Of a stretch of 64,000 bases of DNA, positions 19,998 to 36,080 are shown piece by piece. Made by a program: the position numbers and the translations under genes. The stretch comes from Viola odorata (Eukaryota; Streptophyta; Magnoliopsida; Malpighiales; Violaceae): positions 55,590,304 through 55,654,303 of the forward strand of contig OY829537.1 of the NCBI GenBank assembly GCA_963691705.1, given 5' to 3'. Positions within the stretch are counted from its first letter, which is position 1. Each line of letters begins with the position of its first letter. The notes under the pieces are model-generated. The model did not search any database and was not told the origin of the DNA. It worked only from the letters and a program-made list of their open reading frames with translations.

Positions 19998-22900
19998 ATA
20001 AGCGAACGTGACCAGACACAACATTGTCAGACGACTGTGCGGATGTGACTAGACACAGCATTAAAAACACGATGTGGGGACGCGACCCTTCACAACACTT
20101 AACAGATAACATGTGCGGGCATGACCAGACACAACATTATCAGACGACATGTTCAGACGTGACCAAACACAACATTAAAAACACGATGTGGGGACGTGAC
20201 CCTTCACAACGCTTAACAGACAACATGTGCGGACGTAACTAGACACAACATTAACAACACGATGTGGGGACGTGACCTTTCACAACGCTTAACAGACAAC
20301 ATGTGCGGACGTGACTAGACACAACATTATCAGACGACTGTGCGAACGTGACCAGACACAACATTAAAAACACGATGTGGGGAAGTGACCCTTCACAACG
20401 CTTAACAGACAACATGTGCGGACGTGACCAGACACAACATTATCAGATGACATGTGCGGACGTGGCCAAACACAACATTAAAAACACGATGTGGGGACGT
20501 GACCCTTCACAACGCTTAACAGACAACATGTGCGGACGTGACCAGACACAACATTATCAGACGACATGTGCGGACTTGACCAAACACAACATTAAAAACA
20601 CGATGTGGGGACGTGACCCTTCACAACGCATAACAGACAACATAAGCGAACGTGACCAGACACAACATTGTCAGACGACTGTGCGGATGTGACTAGACAC
20701 AGCATTAAAAACACGATGTGGGGACGCGACCCTTCACAACACTTAACAGATAACATGTGCGGGCATGACCAGACACAATATTATCAGACGACATGTTCAG
20801 ACGTGACCAAACACAACATTAAAAACACGATGTGGGGACGTGACCCTTCACAACGCTTAACAGACAACATGTGCGGACGTAACTAGACACAACATTAACA
20901 ACACGATGTGGGGACGTGACCTTTCACAACGCTTAACAGACAACATGTGCGGACGTGACTAGACACAACATTATCAGACGACTGTGCGAACGTGACCAGA
21001 CACAACATTAAAAACACGATGTGGGGAAGTGACCCTTCACAACGCTTAACAGACAACATGTGCGGACGTGACCAGACACAACATTATCAGACGACATGTG
21101 CGGACGTGACCAAACACAACATTAAAAACACGATGTGGGGACGTGACCCTTCACAACGCTTAACAGACAACATGTGCGGACGTGACCAGACACAACATTA
21201 TCAGACGACTGTGCGGACGTGACCAGACAAAACATTAAAAACACGATGTAGGGACGTGACCCTTCACAACGCTTAACAGACAACATGTGCGGACGTGACC
21301 AGACACAACATTAAGAGATGACTGTGCGGACGTGACCAGACACAACATTAAAAATACGATGTAGGGACGTGACCCTTCACAACGGTTAACAGACAACATG
21401 TGCGGACGTGACCAGACACAACATTATCAGATGACATGTACGGACGTAACCAGACACAACATTAACAACACGATGTGGGGACGTGACCTTTTACAACGCT
21501 TAACAGACAACATGTGCGGACGTGACTAGACACAACATTATCAGACGACTGTGCGAACGTGACCAGACACAACATTAAAAACACGATGTGGGGAAGTGAC
21601 CCTTCACAACGCTTAACAGACAACATGTGTGGACGTGACCAGACACAACATTATCAGACGACATGTGCGACCATGACCAAACACAACATTAAAAACACGA
21701 TATGGGGACGTGACCCTTCACAACGCTTAATAGACAACATGTGCGGACGTGACTAGACACAACATTTTCAGATGACATGTGCGAACGTGACCAAACACAA
21801 CATTAAAAACACGATGTGGGGATGTGACCCTTCACAACGCTTAACAGACAACATGTGCGGACGTGACCAGACACAACATTAAGAGATGACTGTGCGGACG
21901 TGACCAGACACAACATTAAAAATACGATGTAGGGACGTGACCCTTCACAACGGTTAACAGACAACATGTGCGGACGTGACCAGACACAACATTATCAGAT
22001 GACTGTGCGAACGTGACTAGACACAGAATTAAAAACACGATGTGGGGACGTGACCCTTCACAACGCTTAATAGACAACATGTGCGGACGTGACTAGACAC
22101 AACATTTTCAGATGACATGTGCGAACGTGACCAAACACAACATTAAAAACACGATGTGGGGATGTGACCCTTCACAACGTTTAACAGACAACATGTGCGG
22201 ACGTGACCAGACACAACATTATCAGATGACATATACGGACGTAACCAGACACAACATTAACAACACGATGTGGGGACGTGACCTTTTACAACGCTTAACA
22301 GACAACATGTGCGGACGTGACTAGACACAACATTATCAGACGACTGTGCGAACGTGACCAGACACAACATTAAAAACACGATGTGGGGAAGTGACCCTTC
22401 ACAACGCTTAACAGACAACATGTGTGGACGTGACCAGACACAACATTATCAGACGACATGTGCGGACATGACCAAACACAACATTAAAAACACGATATGG
22501 GGACGTGACCCTTCACAACGCTTAACAGACAACATGTGCGGACGTGACCAGACACAACATTATCAGACGACTGTGCGGACGTGACCAGACACAACATTAA
22601 AAACAAGATGTAGGGACGTGGCCCTTCACAACGCTTAACAGACAGCATGTGCGAACGTGACCATACACAACATTATCAGACGACTGTGCGAACGTGACTA
22701 GACACAGCATTAAAAACACGATGTGGGGAAGTGACCCTTCACAACGCTTAACAGACAACATGTGTGGACGTGACCAGACACAACATTATCAGACGACTGT
22801 GCGGACGTGACCAGACACAACATTAAAAACACGATGTGGGGACGTGACCCTTCACAACGCTTAATAGACAACATGTGCGGACGTGACTAGACACAACATT

Positions 22901-25639
22901 TTCAGATGACATGTGCGAACGTGACCAAACACAACATTAAAAACACGATGTGGGGATGTGACCCTTCACAACGCTTAACAGACAACATGTGTGGACGTGA
23001 CTAGACACAACATTATCAGACGACATGTGCGGACATGACCAAACACAACATTAAAAACACGATATGGGGACGTGACCCTTCACAACGCTTAACAGACAAC
23101 ATGTGCGGACGTGACCAGACACAACATTATCAGACGACATGTGCGGACATGACCAAACACAACATTAAAAATACGATGTAGGGACGTGACCCTTCACAAC
23201 GGTTAACAGACAACATGTGCGGACGTGACCAGACACAACATTATCAGATGACATGTACGGACGTAACCAGACACAACATTAACAACACGATGTGGGGACG
23301 TGACCTTTTACAACGCTTAACAGACAACATGTGCGGACGTGACCAGACACAACATTAAGAGATGACTGTGCGGACGTGACCAGACACAACATTAAAAATA
23401 CGATGTAGGGACGTGACCCTTCACAACGGTTAACAGACAACATGTGCGGACGTGACCAGACACAACATTATCAGATGACATGTACGGACGTAACCAGACA
23501 CAACATTAACAACACGATGTGGGGACGTGACCTTTTACAACGCTTAACAGACAACATGTGCGGACGTGACTAGACACAACATTATCAGACGACTGTGCGA
23601 ACGTGACCAGACACAACATTAAAAACACGATGTGGGGAAGTGACCCTTCACAACGCTTAACAGACAACATGTGTGGACGTGACCAGACACAACATTATCA
23701 GACGACATGTGCGGACATGACCACACACAACATTAAAAACACGATATGGGGACGTGACCCTTCACAACGCTTAATAGACAACATGTGCGGACGTGACTAG
23801 ACACAACATTTTCAGATGACATGTGCGAACGTGACCAAACACAACATTAAAAACACGATGTGGGGATGTGACCCTTCACAACGCTTAACAGACAACATGT
23901 GCGGACGTGACCAGACATAACATTAAGAGATGACTGTGCGGACGTGACCAGACACAACATTAAAAATACGATGTAGGGATGTGACCCTTCACAACGGTTA
24001 ACAGACAACATGTGCGGACGTGACCAGACACAACATTATCAGATGACTGTGCGAACGTGACTAGACACAGAATTAAAAACACGATGTGGGGACGTGACCC
24101 TTCACAACGCTTAATAGACAACATGTGCGGACGTGACTAGACACAACATTTTCAGATGACATGTGCGAACGTGACCAAACACAACATTAAAAATACGATG
24201 TGGGGATGTGACCCTTCACAACGCTTAACAGACAACATGTGCGGACGTGACCAGACACAACATTATCAGATGACATGTACGGACGTAACCAGACACAACA
24301 TTAACAACACGATGTGGGGACGTGACCTTTTACAACGCTTAACAGACAACATGTGCGGACGTGACTAGACACAACATTATCACACGACTGTGCGAACGTG
24401 ACCAGACACAACATTAAAAACACGATGTGGGGAAGTGACCCTTCACAACGCTTAACAGACAACATGTGTGGACGTGACCAGACACAACATTATCAGACGA
24501 CATGTGCGGACATGACCAAACACAACATTAAAAATACGATATGGGGACGTGGCCCTTCACAACGCTTAACAGACAACATGTGCGAACGTGACCATACACA
24601 ACATTATCAGACGACTGTGCGAACGTGACTAGACACAGCATTAAAAACACGATGTGGGGAAGTGACCCTTCACAACGCTTAACAGACAACATGTGTGGAC
24701 GTGACCAGACACAACATTATCAGACGACTGTGCGGACGTGACCAGACACAACATTAAAAACACGATGTGGGGACGTGACCCTTCACAACGCTTAATAGAC
24801 AACATGTGCGGACGTGACTAGACACAACATTTTCAGATGACATGTGCGAACGTGACCAGACACAACATTAAAAACACGATGTGGGGATGTGACCCTTCAC
24901 AACGCTTAACAGACAACATGTGTGGACGTGACTAGACACAACATTATCAGACGACATGTGCGGACATGACCAAACACAACATTAAAAACACGATATGGGG
25001 ACGTGACCCTTCACAACGCTTAACAGACAACATGTGCGGACGTGACCAGACACAACATTATCAGACGACATGTGCGGACATGACCAAACACAACATTAAA
25101 AATACGATGTAGGGACGTGACCCTTCACAACGGTTAACAGACAACATGTGCGGCCGTGACCAGACACAACATTATCAGATGACATGTACGGACGTAACCA
25201 GACACAACATTAACAACACGATGTGGGGACGTGACCCTTCACAACGGTTAACAGACAACATGTGCGGCCGTGACCAGACACAACATTATCAGATGACATG
25301 TACGGACGTGACCAGACACAACATTAAAAATACGATGTAGGGACGTGACCCTTCACAACGGTTAACAGACAACATGTGCGGACGTGACCAGACACAACAT
25401 TATCAGATGACATGTGCGGACGTGACCAGACACAACATTATCAGATGACATGTGCGAACGTGGCCAAACACAACATTAAAAACACGATGTGGGGACGTGA
25501 CCCTTCACAACGCTTAACAGACAACATGTGCGGACGTGACCAGACACAACATTATCAGACGACATGTGCGGACTTGACCAAACACAACATTAAAAACACG
25601 ATGTGGGGACGTGACCCTTCACAACGCATAACAGACAAC
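19998..25639 (+). repeat. Left-domain higher-order repeat, 5,642 bp (3,257-type plus extra block)
   Basis: The segment runs from the ATAAGCGAAC marker at 19998 to the one at 25640. Its first part repeats the preceding unit at a spacing of 3,257. It also contains a further block whose landmarks recur 2,044 bases apart (for example 21559 with 23603, 22112 with 24156 and 22354 with 24398). The 644-bp pair is at 19998 and 20642. Confidence 0.8.
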
Positions 25640-28600
25640 ATAAGCGAACGTGACCAGACACAACATTGTCAGACGACTGTGCGGATGTGACTAGACACAG
25701 CATTAAAAACACGATGTGGGGACGCGACCCTTCACAACACTTAACAGATAACATGTGCGGGCATGACCAGACACAACATTATCAGACGACATGTTCAGAC
25801 GTGACCAAACACAACATTAAAAACACGATGTGGGGACGTGACCCTTCACAACGCTTAACAGACAACATGTGCGGACGTAACTAGACACAACATTAACAAC
25901 ACGATGTGGGGACGTGACCTTTCACAACGCTTAACAGACAACATGTGCGGACGTGACTAGACACAACATTATCAGACGACTGTGCGAACGTGACCAGACA
26001 CAACATTAAAAACACGATGTGGGGAAGTGACCCTTCACAACGCTTAACAGACAACATGTGCGGACGTGACCAGACACAACATTATCAGATGACATGTGCG
26101 GACGTGGCCAAACACAACATTAAAAACACGATGTGGGGACGTGACCCTTCACAACGCTTAACAGACAACATGTGCGGACGTGACCAGACACAACATTATC
26201 AGACGACATGTGCGGACTTGACCAAACACAACATTAAAAACACGATGTGGGGACGTGACCCTTCACAACGCATAACAGACAACATAAGCGAACGTGACCA
26301 GACACAACATTGTCAGACGACTGTGCGGATGTGACTAGACACAGCATTAAAAACACGATGTGGGGACGCGACCCTTCACAACACTTAACAGATAACATGT
26401 GCGGGCATGACCAGACACAACATTATCAGACGACATGTTCAGACGTGACCAAACACAACATTAAAAACACGATGTGGGGACGTGACCCTTCACAACGCTT
26501 AACAGACAACATGTGCGGACGTAACTAGACACAACATTAACAACACGATGTGGGGACGTGACCTTTCACAACGCTTAACAGACAACATGTGCGGACGTGA
26601 CTAGACACAACATTATCAGACGACTGTGCGAACGTGACCAGACACAACATTAAAAACACGATGTGGGGAAGTGACCCTTCACAACGCTTAACAGACAACA
26701 TGTGCGGACGTGACCAGATACAACATTATCAGATGACATGTGCGGACGTGGCCAAACACAACATTAAAAACACGATGTGGGGACGTGACCCTTCACAACG
26801 CTTAACAGACAACATGTGCGGACGTGACCAGACACAACATTATCAGACGACATGTGCGGACTTGACCAAACACAACATTAAAAACACGATGTGGGGACGT
26901 GACCCTTCACAACGCATAACAGACAACATAAGCGAACGTGACCAGACACAACATTGTCAGACGACTGTGCGGATGTGACTAGACACAGCATTAAAAACAC
27001 GATGGGGGACGCGACCCTTCACAACACTTAACAGATAACATGTGCGGGCATGACCAGACACAACATTATCAGACGACATGTTCAGACGTGACCAAACACA
27101 ACATTAAAAACACGATGTGGGGACGTGACCCTTCACAACGCTTAACAGACAACATGTGCGGACGTAACTAGACACAACATTAACAACACGATGTGGGGAC
27201 GTGACCTTTCACAACGCTTAACAGACAACATGTGCGGACGTGACTAGACACAACATTATCAGACGACTGTGCGAACGTGACCAGACACAACATTAAAAAC
27301 ACGATGTGGGGAAGTGACCCTTCACAACGCTTAACAGACAACATGTGCGGACGTGACCAGACACAACATTATCAGACGACATGTGCGGACGTGACCAAAC
27401 ACAACATTAAAAACACGATGTGGGGACGTGACCCTTCACAACGCTTAACAGACAACATGTGCGGACGTGACCAGACACAACATTATCAGACGACTGTGCG
27501 GACGTGACTAGACAAAACATTAAAAACACGATGTAGGGACGTGACCCTTCACAACGCTTAACAGACAACATGTGCGGACGTGACCAGACACAACATTAAG
27601 AGATGACTGTGCGGACGTGACCAGACACAACATTAAAAATACGATGTAGGGACGTGACCCTTCACAACGGTTAACAGACAACATGTGTGGACGTGACCAG
27701 ACACAACATTATCAGACGACATGTGCGGACATGACCAAACACAACATTAAAAACACGATATGGGGACGTGACCCTTCACAACGCTTAACAGACAACATGT
27801 GCGGACGTGACCAGACACAACATTATCAGACGACTGTGCGGACGTGACCAGACAAAACATTAAAAACAAGATGTAGGGACGTGGCCCTTCACAACGCTTA
27901 ACAGACAACATGTGCGAACGTGACCATACACAACATTATCAGACGACTGTGCGAACGTGACTAGACACAGCATTAAAAACACGATGTGGGGAAGTGACCC
28001 TTCACAACGCTTAACAGACAACATGTGTGGACGTGACCAGACACAACATTATCAGACGACTGTGCGGACGTGACCAGACACAACATTAAAAACACGATGT
28101 GGGGATGTGACCCTTCACAACGCTTAACAGACAACATGTGTGGACATGACTAGACACAACATTATCAGACGACATGTGCGGACATGACCAAACACAACAT
28201 TAAAAACACGATATGGGGACGTGACCCTTCACAACGCTTAACAGACAACATGTGCGGACGTGACCAGACACAACATTATCAGACGACATGTGCGGACATG
28301 ACCAAACACAACATTAAAAATACGATGTAGGGACGTGACCCTTCACAACGGTTAACAGACAACATGTGCGGCCGTGACCAGACACAACATTATCAGATGA
28401 CATGTACGGACGTAACCAGACACAACATTAACAACACGATGTGGGGACGTGACCCTTCACAACGGTTAACAGACAACATGTGCGGCCGTGACCAGACACA
28501 ACATTATCAGATGACATGTACGGACGTGACCAGACACAACATTAAAAATACGATGTAGGGACGTGACCCTTCACAACGGTTAACAGACAACATGTGCGGA

Positions 28601-28857
28601 CGTGACCAGACACAACATTATCAGATGACATGTGCGGACGTGACCAGACACAACATTATCAGATGACATGTGCGAACGTGGCCAAACACAACATTAAAAA
28701 CACGATGTGGGGACGTGACCCTTCACAACGCTTAACAGACAACATGTGCGGACGTGACCAGACACAACATTATCAGACGACATGTGCGGACTTGACCAAA
28801 CACAACATTAAAAACACGATGTGGGGACGTGACCCTTCACAACGCATAACAGACAAC
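25640..28857 (+). repeat. Left-domain higher-order repeat, 3,218 bp, with 644-bp unit in triplicate
   Basis: The segment runs from the ATAAGCGAAC marker at 25640 to the one at 28858. The marker also occurs at 26284 and 26928, so the 644-bp unit is present three times here and twice elsewhere. The third unit is one base short because TGGGG has lost a base near 27004. Confidence 0.85.
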
Positions 28858-31800
28858 ATAAGCGAACGTGACCAGACACAACATTGTCAGACGACTGTGC
28901 GGATGTGACTAGACACAGCATTAAAAACACGATGTGGGGACGCGACCCTTCACAACACTTAACAGATAACATGTGCGGGCATGACCAGACACAACATTAT
29001 CAGACGACATGTTCAGACGTGACCAAACACAACATTAAAAACACGATGTGGGGACGTGACCCTTCACAACGCTTAACAGACAACATGTGCGGACGTAACT
29101 AGACACAACATTAACAACACGATGTGGGGACGTGACCTTTCACAACGCTTAACAGACAACATGTGCGGACGTGACTAGACACAACATTATCAGACGACTG
29201 TGCGAACGTGACCAGACACAACATTAAAAACACGATGTGGGGAAGTGACCCTTCACAACGCTTAACAGACAACATGTGCGGACGTGACCAGACACAACAT
29301 TATCAGATGACATGTGCGGACGTGGCCAAACACAACATTAAAAACACGATGTGGGGACGTGACCCTTCACAACGCTTAACAGACAACATGTGCGGACGTG
29401 ACCAGACACAACATTATCAGACGACATGTGCGGACTTGACCAAACACAACATTAAAAACACGATGTGGGGACGTGACCCTTCACAACGCATAACAGACAA
29501 CATAAGCGAACGTGACCAGACACAACATTGTCAGACGACTGTGCGGATGTGACTAGACACAGCATTAAAAACACGATGTGGGGACGCGACCCTTCACAAC
29601 ACTTAACAGATAACATGTGCGGGCATGACCAGACACAACATTATCAGACGACATGTTCAGACGTGACCAAACACAACATTAAAAACACGATGTGGGGACG
29701 TGACCCTTCACAACGCTTAACAGACAACATGTGCGGACGTAACTAGACACAACATTAACAACACGATGTGGGGACGTGACCTTTCACAACGCTTAACAGA
29801 CAACATGTGCGGACGTGACTAGACACAACATTATCAGACGACTGTGCGAACGTGACCAGACACAACATTAAAAACACGATGTGGGGAAGTGACCCTTCAC
29901 AACGCTTAACAGACAACATGTGCGGACGTGACCAGACACAACATTATCAGACGACATGTGCGGACGTGACCAAACACAACATTAAAAACACGATGTGGGG
30001 ACGTGACCCTTCACAACGCTTAACAGACAACATGTGCGGACGTGACCAGACACAACATTATCAGACGACTGTGCGGACGTGACCAGACAAAACATTAAAA
30101 ACACGATGTAGGGACGTGACCCTTCACAACGCTTAACAGACAACATGTGCGGACGTGACCAGACACAACATTAAGAGATGACTGTGCGGACGTGACCAGA
30201 CACAACATTAAAAATACGATGTAGGGACGTGACCCTTCACAACGGTTAACAGACAACATGTGTGGACGTGACCAGACACAACATTATCAGATGACATGTA
30301 CGGACGTAACCAGACACAACATTAACAACACGATGTGGGGACGTGACCTTTTACAACGCTTAACAGACAACATGTGCGGACGTGACTAGACACAACATTA
30401 TCAGACGACTGTGCGAACGTGACCAGACACAACATTAAAAACACGATGTGGGGAAGTGACCCTTCACAACGCTTAACAGACAACATGTGTGGACGTGACT
30501 AGACACAACATTATCAGACGACATGTGCGACCATGACCAAACACAACATTAAAAACACGATATGGGGACGTGACCCTTCACAACGCTTAATAGACAACAT
30601 GTGCGGACGTGACTAGACACAACATTTTCAGATGACATGTGCGAACGTGACCAAACACAACATTAAAAACACGATGTGGGGATGTGACCCTTCACAACGC
30701 TTAACAGACAACATGTGCGGACGTGACCAGACACAACATTAAGAGATGACTGTGCGGACGTGACCAGACACAACATTAAAAATACGATGTAGGGACGTGA
30801 CCCTTCACAACGGTTAACAGACAACATGTGCGGACGTGACCAGACACAACATTATCAGATGACTGTGCGAACGTGACTAGACACAGAATTAAAAACACGA
30901 TGTGGGGACGTGACCCTTCACAACGCTTAATAGACAACATGTGCGGACGTGACTAGACACAACATTTTCAGATGACATGTGCGAACGTGACCAAACACAA
31001 CATTAAAAACACGATGTGGGGATGTGACCCTTCACAACGCTTAACAGACAACATGTGCGGACGTGACCAGACACAACATTATCAGATGACATATACGGAC
31101 GTAACCAGACACAACATTAACAACACGATGTGGGGACGTGACCTTTTACAACGCTTAACAGACAACATGTGCGGACGTGACTAGACACAACATTATCAGA
31201 CGACTGTGCGAACGTGACCAGACACAACATTAAAAACACGATGTGGGGAAGTGACCCTTCACAACGCTTAACAGACAACATGTGTGGACGTGACCAGACA
31301 CAACATTATCAGACGACATGTGCGGACATGACCAAACACAACATTAAAAACACGATATGGGGACGTGACCCTTCACAACGCTTAACAGACAACATGTGCG
31401 GACGTGACCAGACAAAACATTATCAGACGACTGTGCGAACGTGACTAGACACAGCATTAAAAACACGATGTGGGGAAGTGACCCTTCACAACGCTTAACA
31501 GACAACATGTGTGGACGTGACCAGACACAACATTATCAGACGACTGTGCGGACGTGACCAGACACAACATTAAAAACACGATGTGGGGACGTGACCCTTC
31601 ACAACGCTTAATAGACAACATGTGCGGACGTGACTAGACATAACATTTTCAGATGACATGTGCGAACGTGACCAAACACAACATTAAAAACACGATGTGG
31701 GGATGTGACCCTTCACAACGCTTAACAGACAACATGTGTGGACGTGACTAGACACAACATTATCAGACGACATGTGCGGACATGACCAAACACAACATTA

Positions 31801-34090
31801 AAAACACGATATGGGGACGTGACCCTTCACAACGCTTAACAGACAACATGTGCGGACGTGACCAGACACAACATTATCAGACGACATGTGCGGACATGAC
31901 CAAACACAACATTAAAAATACGATGTAGGGACGTGACCCTTCACAACGGTTAACAGACAACATGTGCGGACGTGACCAGACACAACATTATCAGATGACA
32001 TGTACGGACGTAACCAGACACAACATTAACAACACGATGTGGGGACGTGACCTTTTACAACGCTTAACAGACAACATGTGCGGACGTGACCAGACACAAC
32101 ATTAAGAGATGACTGTGCGGACGTGACCAGACACAACATTAAAAATACGATGTAGGGACGTGACCCTTCACAACGGTTAACAGACAACATGTGCGGACGT
32201 GACCAGACACAACATTATCAGATGACATGTACGGACGTAACCAGACACAACATTAACAACACGATGTGGGGACGTGACCTTTTACAACGCTTAACAGACA
32301 ACATGTGCGGACGTGACTAGACACAACATTATCAGACGACTGTGCGAACGTGACCAGACACAACATTAAAAACACGATGTGGGGAAGTGACCCTTCACAA
32401 CGCTTAACAGACAACATGTGTGGACGTGACCAGACACAACATTATCAGACGACATGTGCGGACATGACCACACACAACATTAAAAACACGATATGGGGAC
32501 GTGACCCTTCACAACGCTTAATAGACAACATGTGCGGACGTGACTAGACACAACATTTTCAGATGACATGTGCGAACGTGACCAAACACAACATTAAAAA
32601 CACGATGTGGGGATGTGACCCTTCACAACGCTTAACAGACAACATGTGCGGACGTGACCAGACACAACATTAAGAGATGACTGTGCGGACGTGACCAGAC
32701 ACAACATTAAAAATACGATGTAGGGATGTGACCCTTCACAACGGTTAACAGACAACATGTGCGGACGTGACCAGACACAACATTATCAGATGACTGTGCG
32801 AACGTGACTAGACACAGAATTAAAAACACGATGTGGGGACGTGACCCTTCACAACGCTTAATAGACAACATGTGCGGACGTGACTAGACACAACATTTTC
32901 AGATGACATGTGCGAACGTGACCAAACACAACATTAAAAACACGATGTGGGGATGTGACCCTTCACAACGCTTAACAGACAACATGTGCGGACGTGACCA
33001 GACACAACATTATCAGATGACATGTACGGACGTAACCAGACACAACATTAACAACACGATGTGGGGACGTGACCTTTTACAACGCTTAACAGACAACATG
33101 TGCGGACGTGACTAGACACAACATTATCAGACGACTGTGCGAACGTGACCAGACACAACATTAAAAACACGATGTGGGGAAGTGACCCTTCACAACGCTT
33201 AACAGACAACATGTGTGGACGTGACCAGACACAACATTATCAGACGACATGTGCGGACATGACCAAACACGACATTAAAAACACGATATGGGGACGTGAC
33301 CCTTCACAACGCTTAACAGACAACATGTGCGGACGTGACCAGACACAACATTATCAGACGACTGTGCGGACGTGACCAGACAAAACATTAAAAACAAGAT
33401 GTAGGGACGTGGCCCTTCACAACGCTTAACAGACAACATGTGCGAACGTGACCATACACAACATTATCAGACCACTGTGCGAACGTGACTAGACACAGCA
33501 TTAAAAACACGATGTGGGGAAGTGACCCTTCACAACGCTTAACAGACAACATGTGTGGACGTGACCAGACACAACATTATCAGACGACTGTGCGGACGTG
33601 ACCAGACACAACATTAAAAACACGATGTGGGGACGTGACCCTTCACAACGCTTAATAGACAACATGTGCGGACGTGACTAGACACAACATTTTCAGATGA
33701 CATGTGCGAACGTGACCAAACACAACAATAAAAACACGATGTGGGGATGTGACCCTTCACAACGCTTAACAGACAACATGTGTGGACATGACTAGACACA
33801 ACATTATCAGACGACATGTGCGGACATGACCAAACACAACATTAAAAACACGATATGGGGACGTGACCCTTCACAACGCTTAACAGACAACATGTGCGGA
33901 CGTGACCAGACACAACATTATCAGACGACATGTGCGGACATGACCAAACACAACATTAAAAATACGATGTAGGGACGTGACCCTTCACAACGGTTAACAG
34001 ACAACATGTGCGGCCGTGACCAGACACAACATTATCAGATGACATGTACGGACGTAACCAGACACAACATTAACAACACGATGTGGGGAC
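28858..34090 (+). repeat. Left-domain higher-order repeat, last copy, grading into the right domain
   Basis: Markers at 28858 and 29502 give the last 644-bp pair. From about 30.9 to 31.4 kb landmarks correspond to those 8,860 bases earlier, and from about 32.3 to 33.9 kb to those 8,747 bases earlier. The part from about 32.3 kb also corresponds to sequence 3,754 bases later, so it belongs to both domains. Confidence 0.75.
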
Positions 34091-36080
34091 GTGACCTTTT
34101 ACAACGCTTAACAGACAACATGTGCGGACGTGACTAGACACAACATTATCAGACGACTGTGCGAACGTGACCAGACACAGCATTAAAAACACGATGTGGG
34201 GATGTGACCCTTCACAACGCTTAACAGACAACATGTGCGGACGTGACCAGACACAACATTATGAGACGACGGTGCGGACGTGACCAGACACAGCATTAAA
34301 AACACGATGTGGGGATGTGACCCTTCACAACGCTTAACAGACAACATGTGTGGACGTGACCAGACACAACATTATGAGACGACGGTGCGGACGGACCAGA
34401 CACAGCATTAAAAACACGATGTAGGGACCTGACCCTTCACAACGCTTAACAGACAACATGTGCGAACGTGACCATACACAACATTATCAGACGACTGTGC
34501 GAACGTGACTAGACACAGCATTAAAAACACGATGTGGGGAAGTGACCCTTCACAACGCTTAACAGACAACATGTGGGGACGTGACCAGACACAACATTAT
34601 CAGACGACATGTGCGGACATGACCAAACACAACATTAAAAACACGATATGGGGACGTGACCCTTCACAACGCTTAACAGACAACATGTGCGGACGTGACC
34701 AGACACAACATTATCAGACGACTGTGCGGACGTGACCAGACGTGACCAGACACAACATTATCAGACGACATGTGCGGACATGACCAAACACAACATTAAA
34801 AACACGATATGGGGACGTGACCCTTCACAACGCTTAACAGACAACATGTGCGGACGTGACCAGACACAACATTATCAGACGACTGTGCGGACGTGACTAG
34901 ACACAACATTAAAAACACGATGTAGGGACGTGGCCCTTCACAACGCTTAACAGACAATATGTGCGAACGTGACCATACACAACATTATCAGACGACTGTG
35001 CGAACGTGACTAGACACAGCATTAAAAACACGATGTGGGGACGTGACCCTTCACAACACTTAATAGACAACATGTGCGGACATGACTAGACACAACATTA
35101 TCAGATGACATGTGCGAACGTGACCAAACACAACATTAAAAACACGATGTGGGGATGTGACCCTTCACAACGCTTAACAGACAACATGTGCGGACGTGAC
35201 CAGACACAACATTATGAGACGACGGTGCGGACGTGACCAGACACAGCATTAAAAACACGATGTAGGGACGTGACCCTTCACAACGCTTAACAGACAACAT
35301 GTGCGAACTTGACCATACACAACATTATCAGACGACTGTGCGAACGTGACTAGACACAGCATTAAAAACACGATGTGGGGAAGTGACCCTTCACAACGCT
35401 TAACAGACAACATGTGTGGACGTGACCAGACACAACATTATCAGACGACATGTGCGGACATGACCAAACACAACATTAAAAACACGATATGGGGACGTGA
35501 CCCTTCGCAACGCTTAACAGACAACATGTGCGGACGTGACCAGACACAACATTATCAGACGACTGTGCGGACGTGACCAGACACAACATTAAAAACACGA
35601 TGTAGGGACGTGGCCCTTCACAACGCTTAACAGACAACATGTGCGAACGTGACCATACACAACATTATCAGACGACTGTGCGAACGTGACTAGACACAGC
35701 ATTAAAAACACAATGTGGGGAAGTGACCCTTCACAACGCTTAACAGACAACATGTGTGGACGTGACCAGACACAACATTATCAGGCGACATGTGCGGAAA
35801 TGACCAAACACAACATTAAAAACACGATATGGGGACGTGACCCTTCACAACGCTTAACAGACAACATGTGCGGACGTGACCAGACACAACATTATCAGAC
35901 GTCTGTGCGGACGTGACCAGACACAACATTAAAAACACGATGTAGGGACGTGGCCTTTCACAACGCTTAACAGACAACATGTGCGAACGTGACCATACAC
36001 AACATTATCAGACGACTGTGCGAACGTGACTAGACACAGCATTAAAAACACGATGTGGGGACGTGACCCTTCACAACACT
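34091..36080 (+). repeat. Start of the right-domain higher-order repeats
   Basis: The first right-specific variants appear here: TTATGAGACGACGG near 34259, a two-base loss giving GCGGACGGACC near 34386, and a 10-base duplication GTGACCAGAC at 34731-34750. All three recur 3,754 bases later. Confidence 0.8.
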
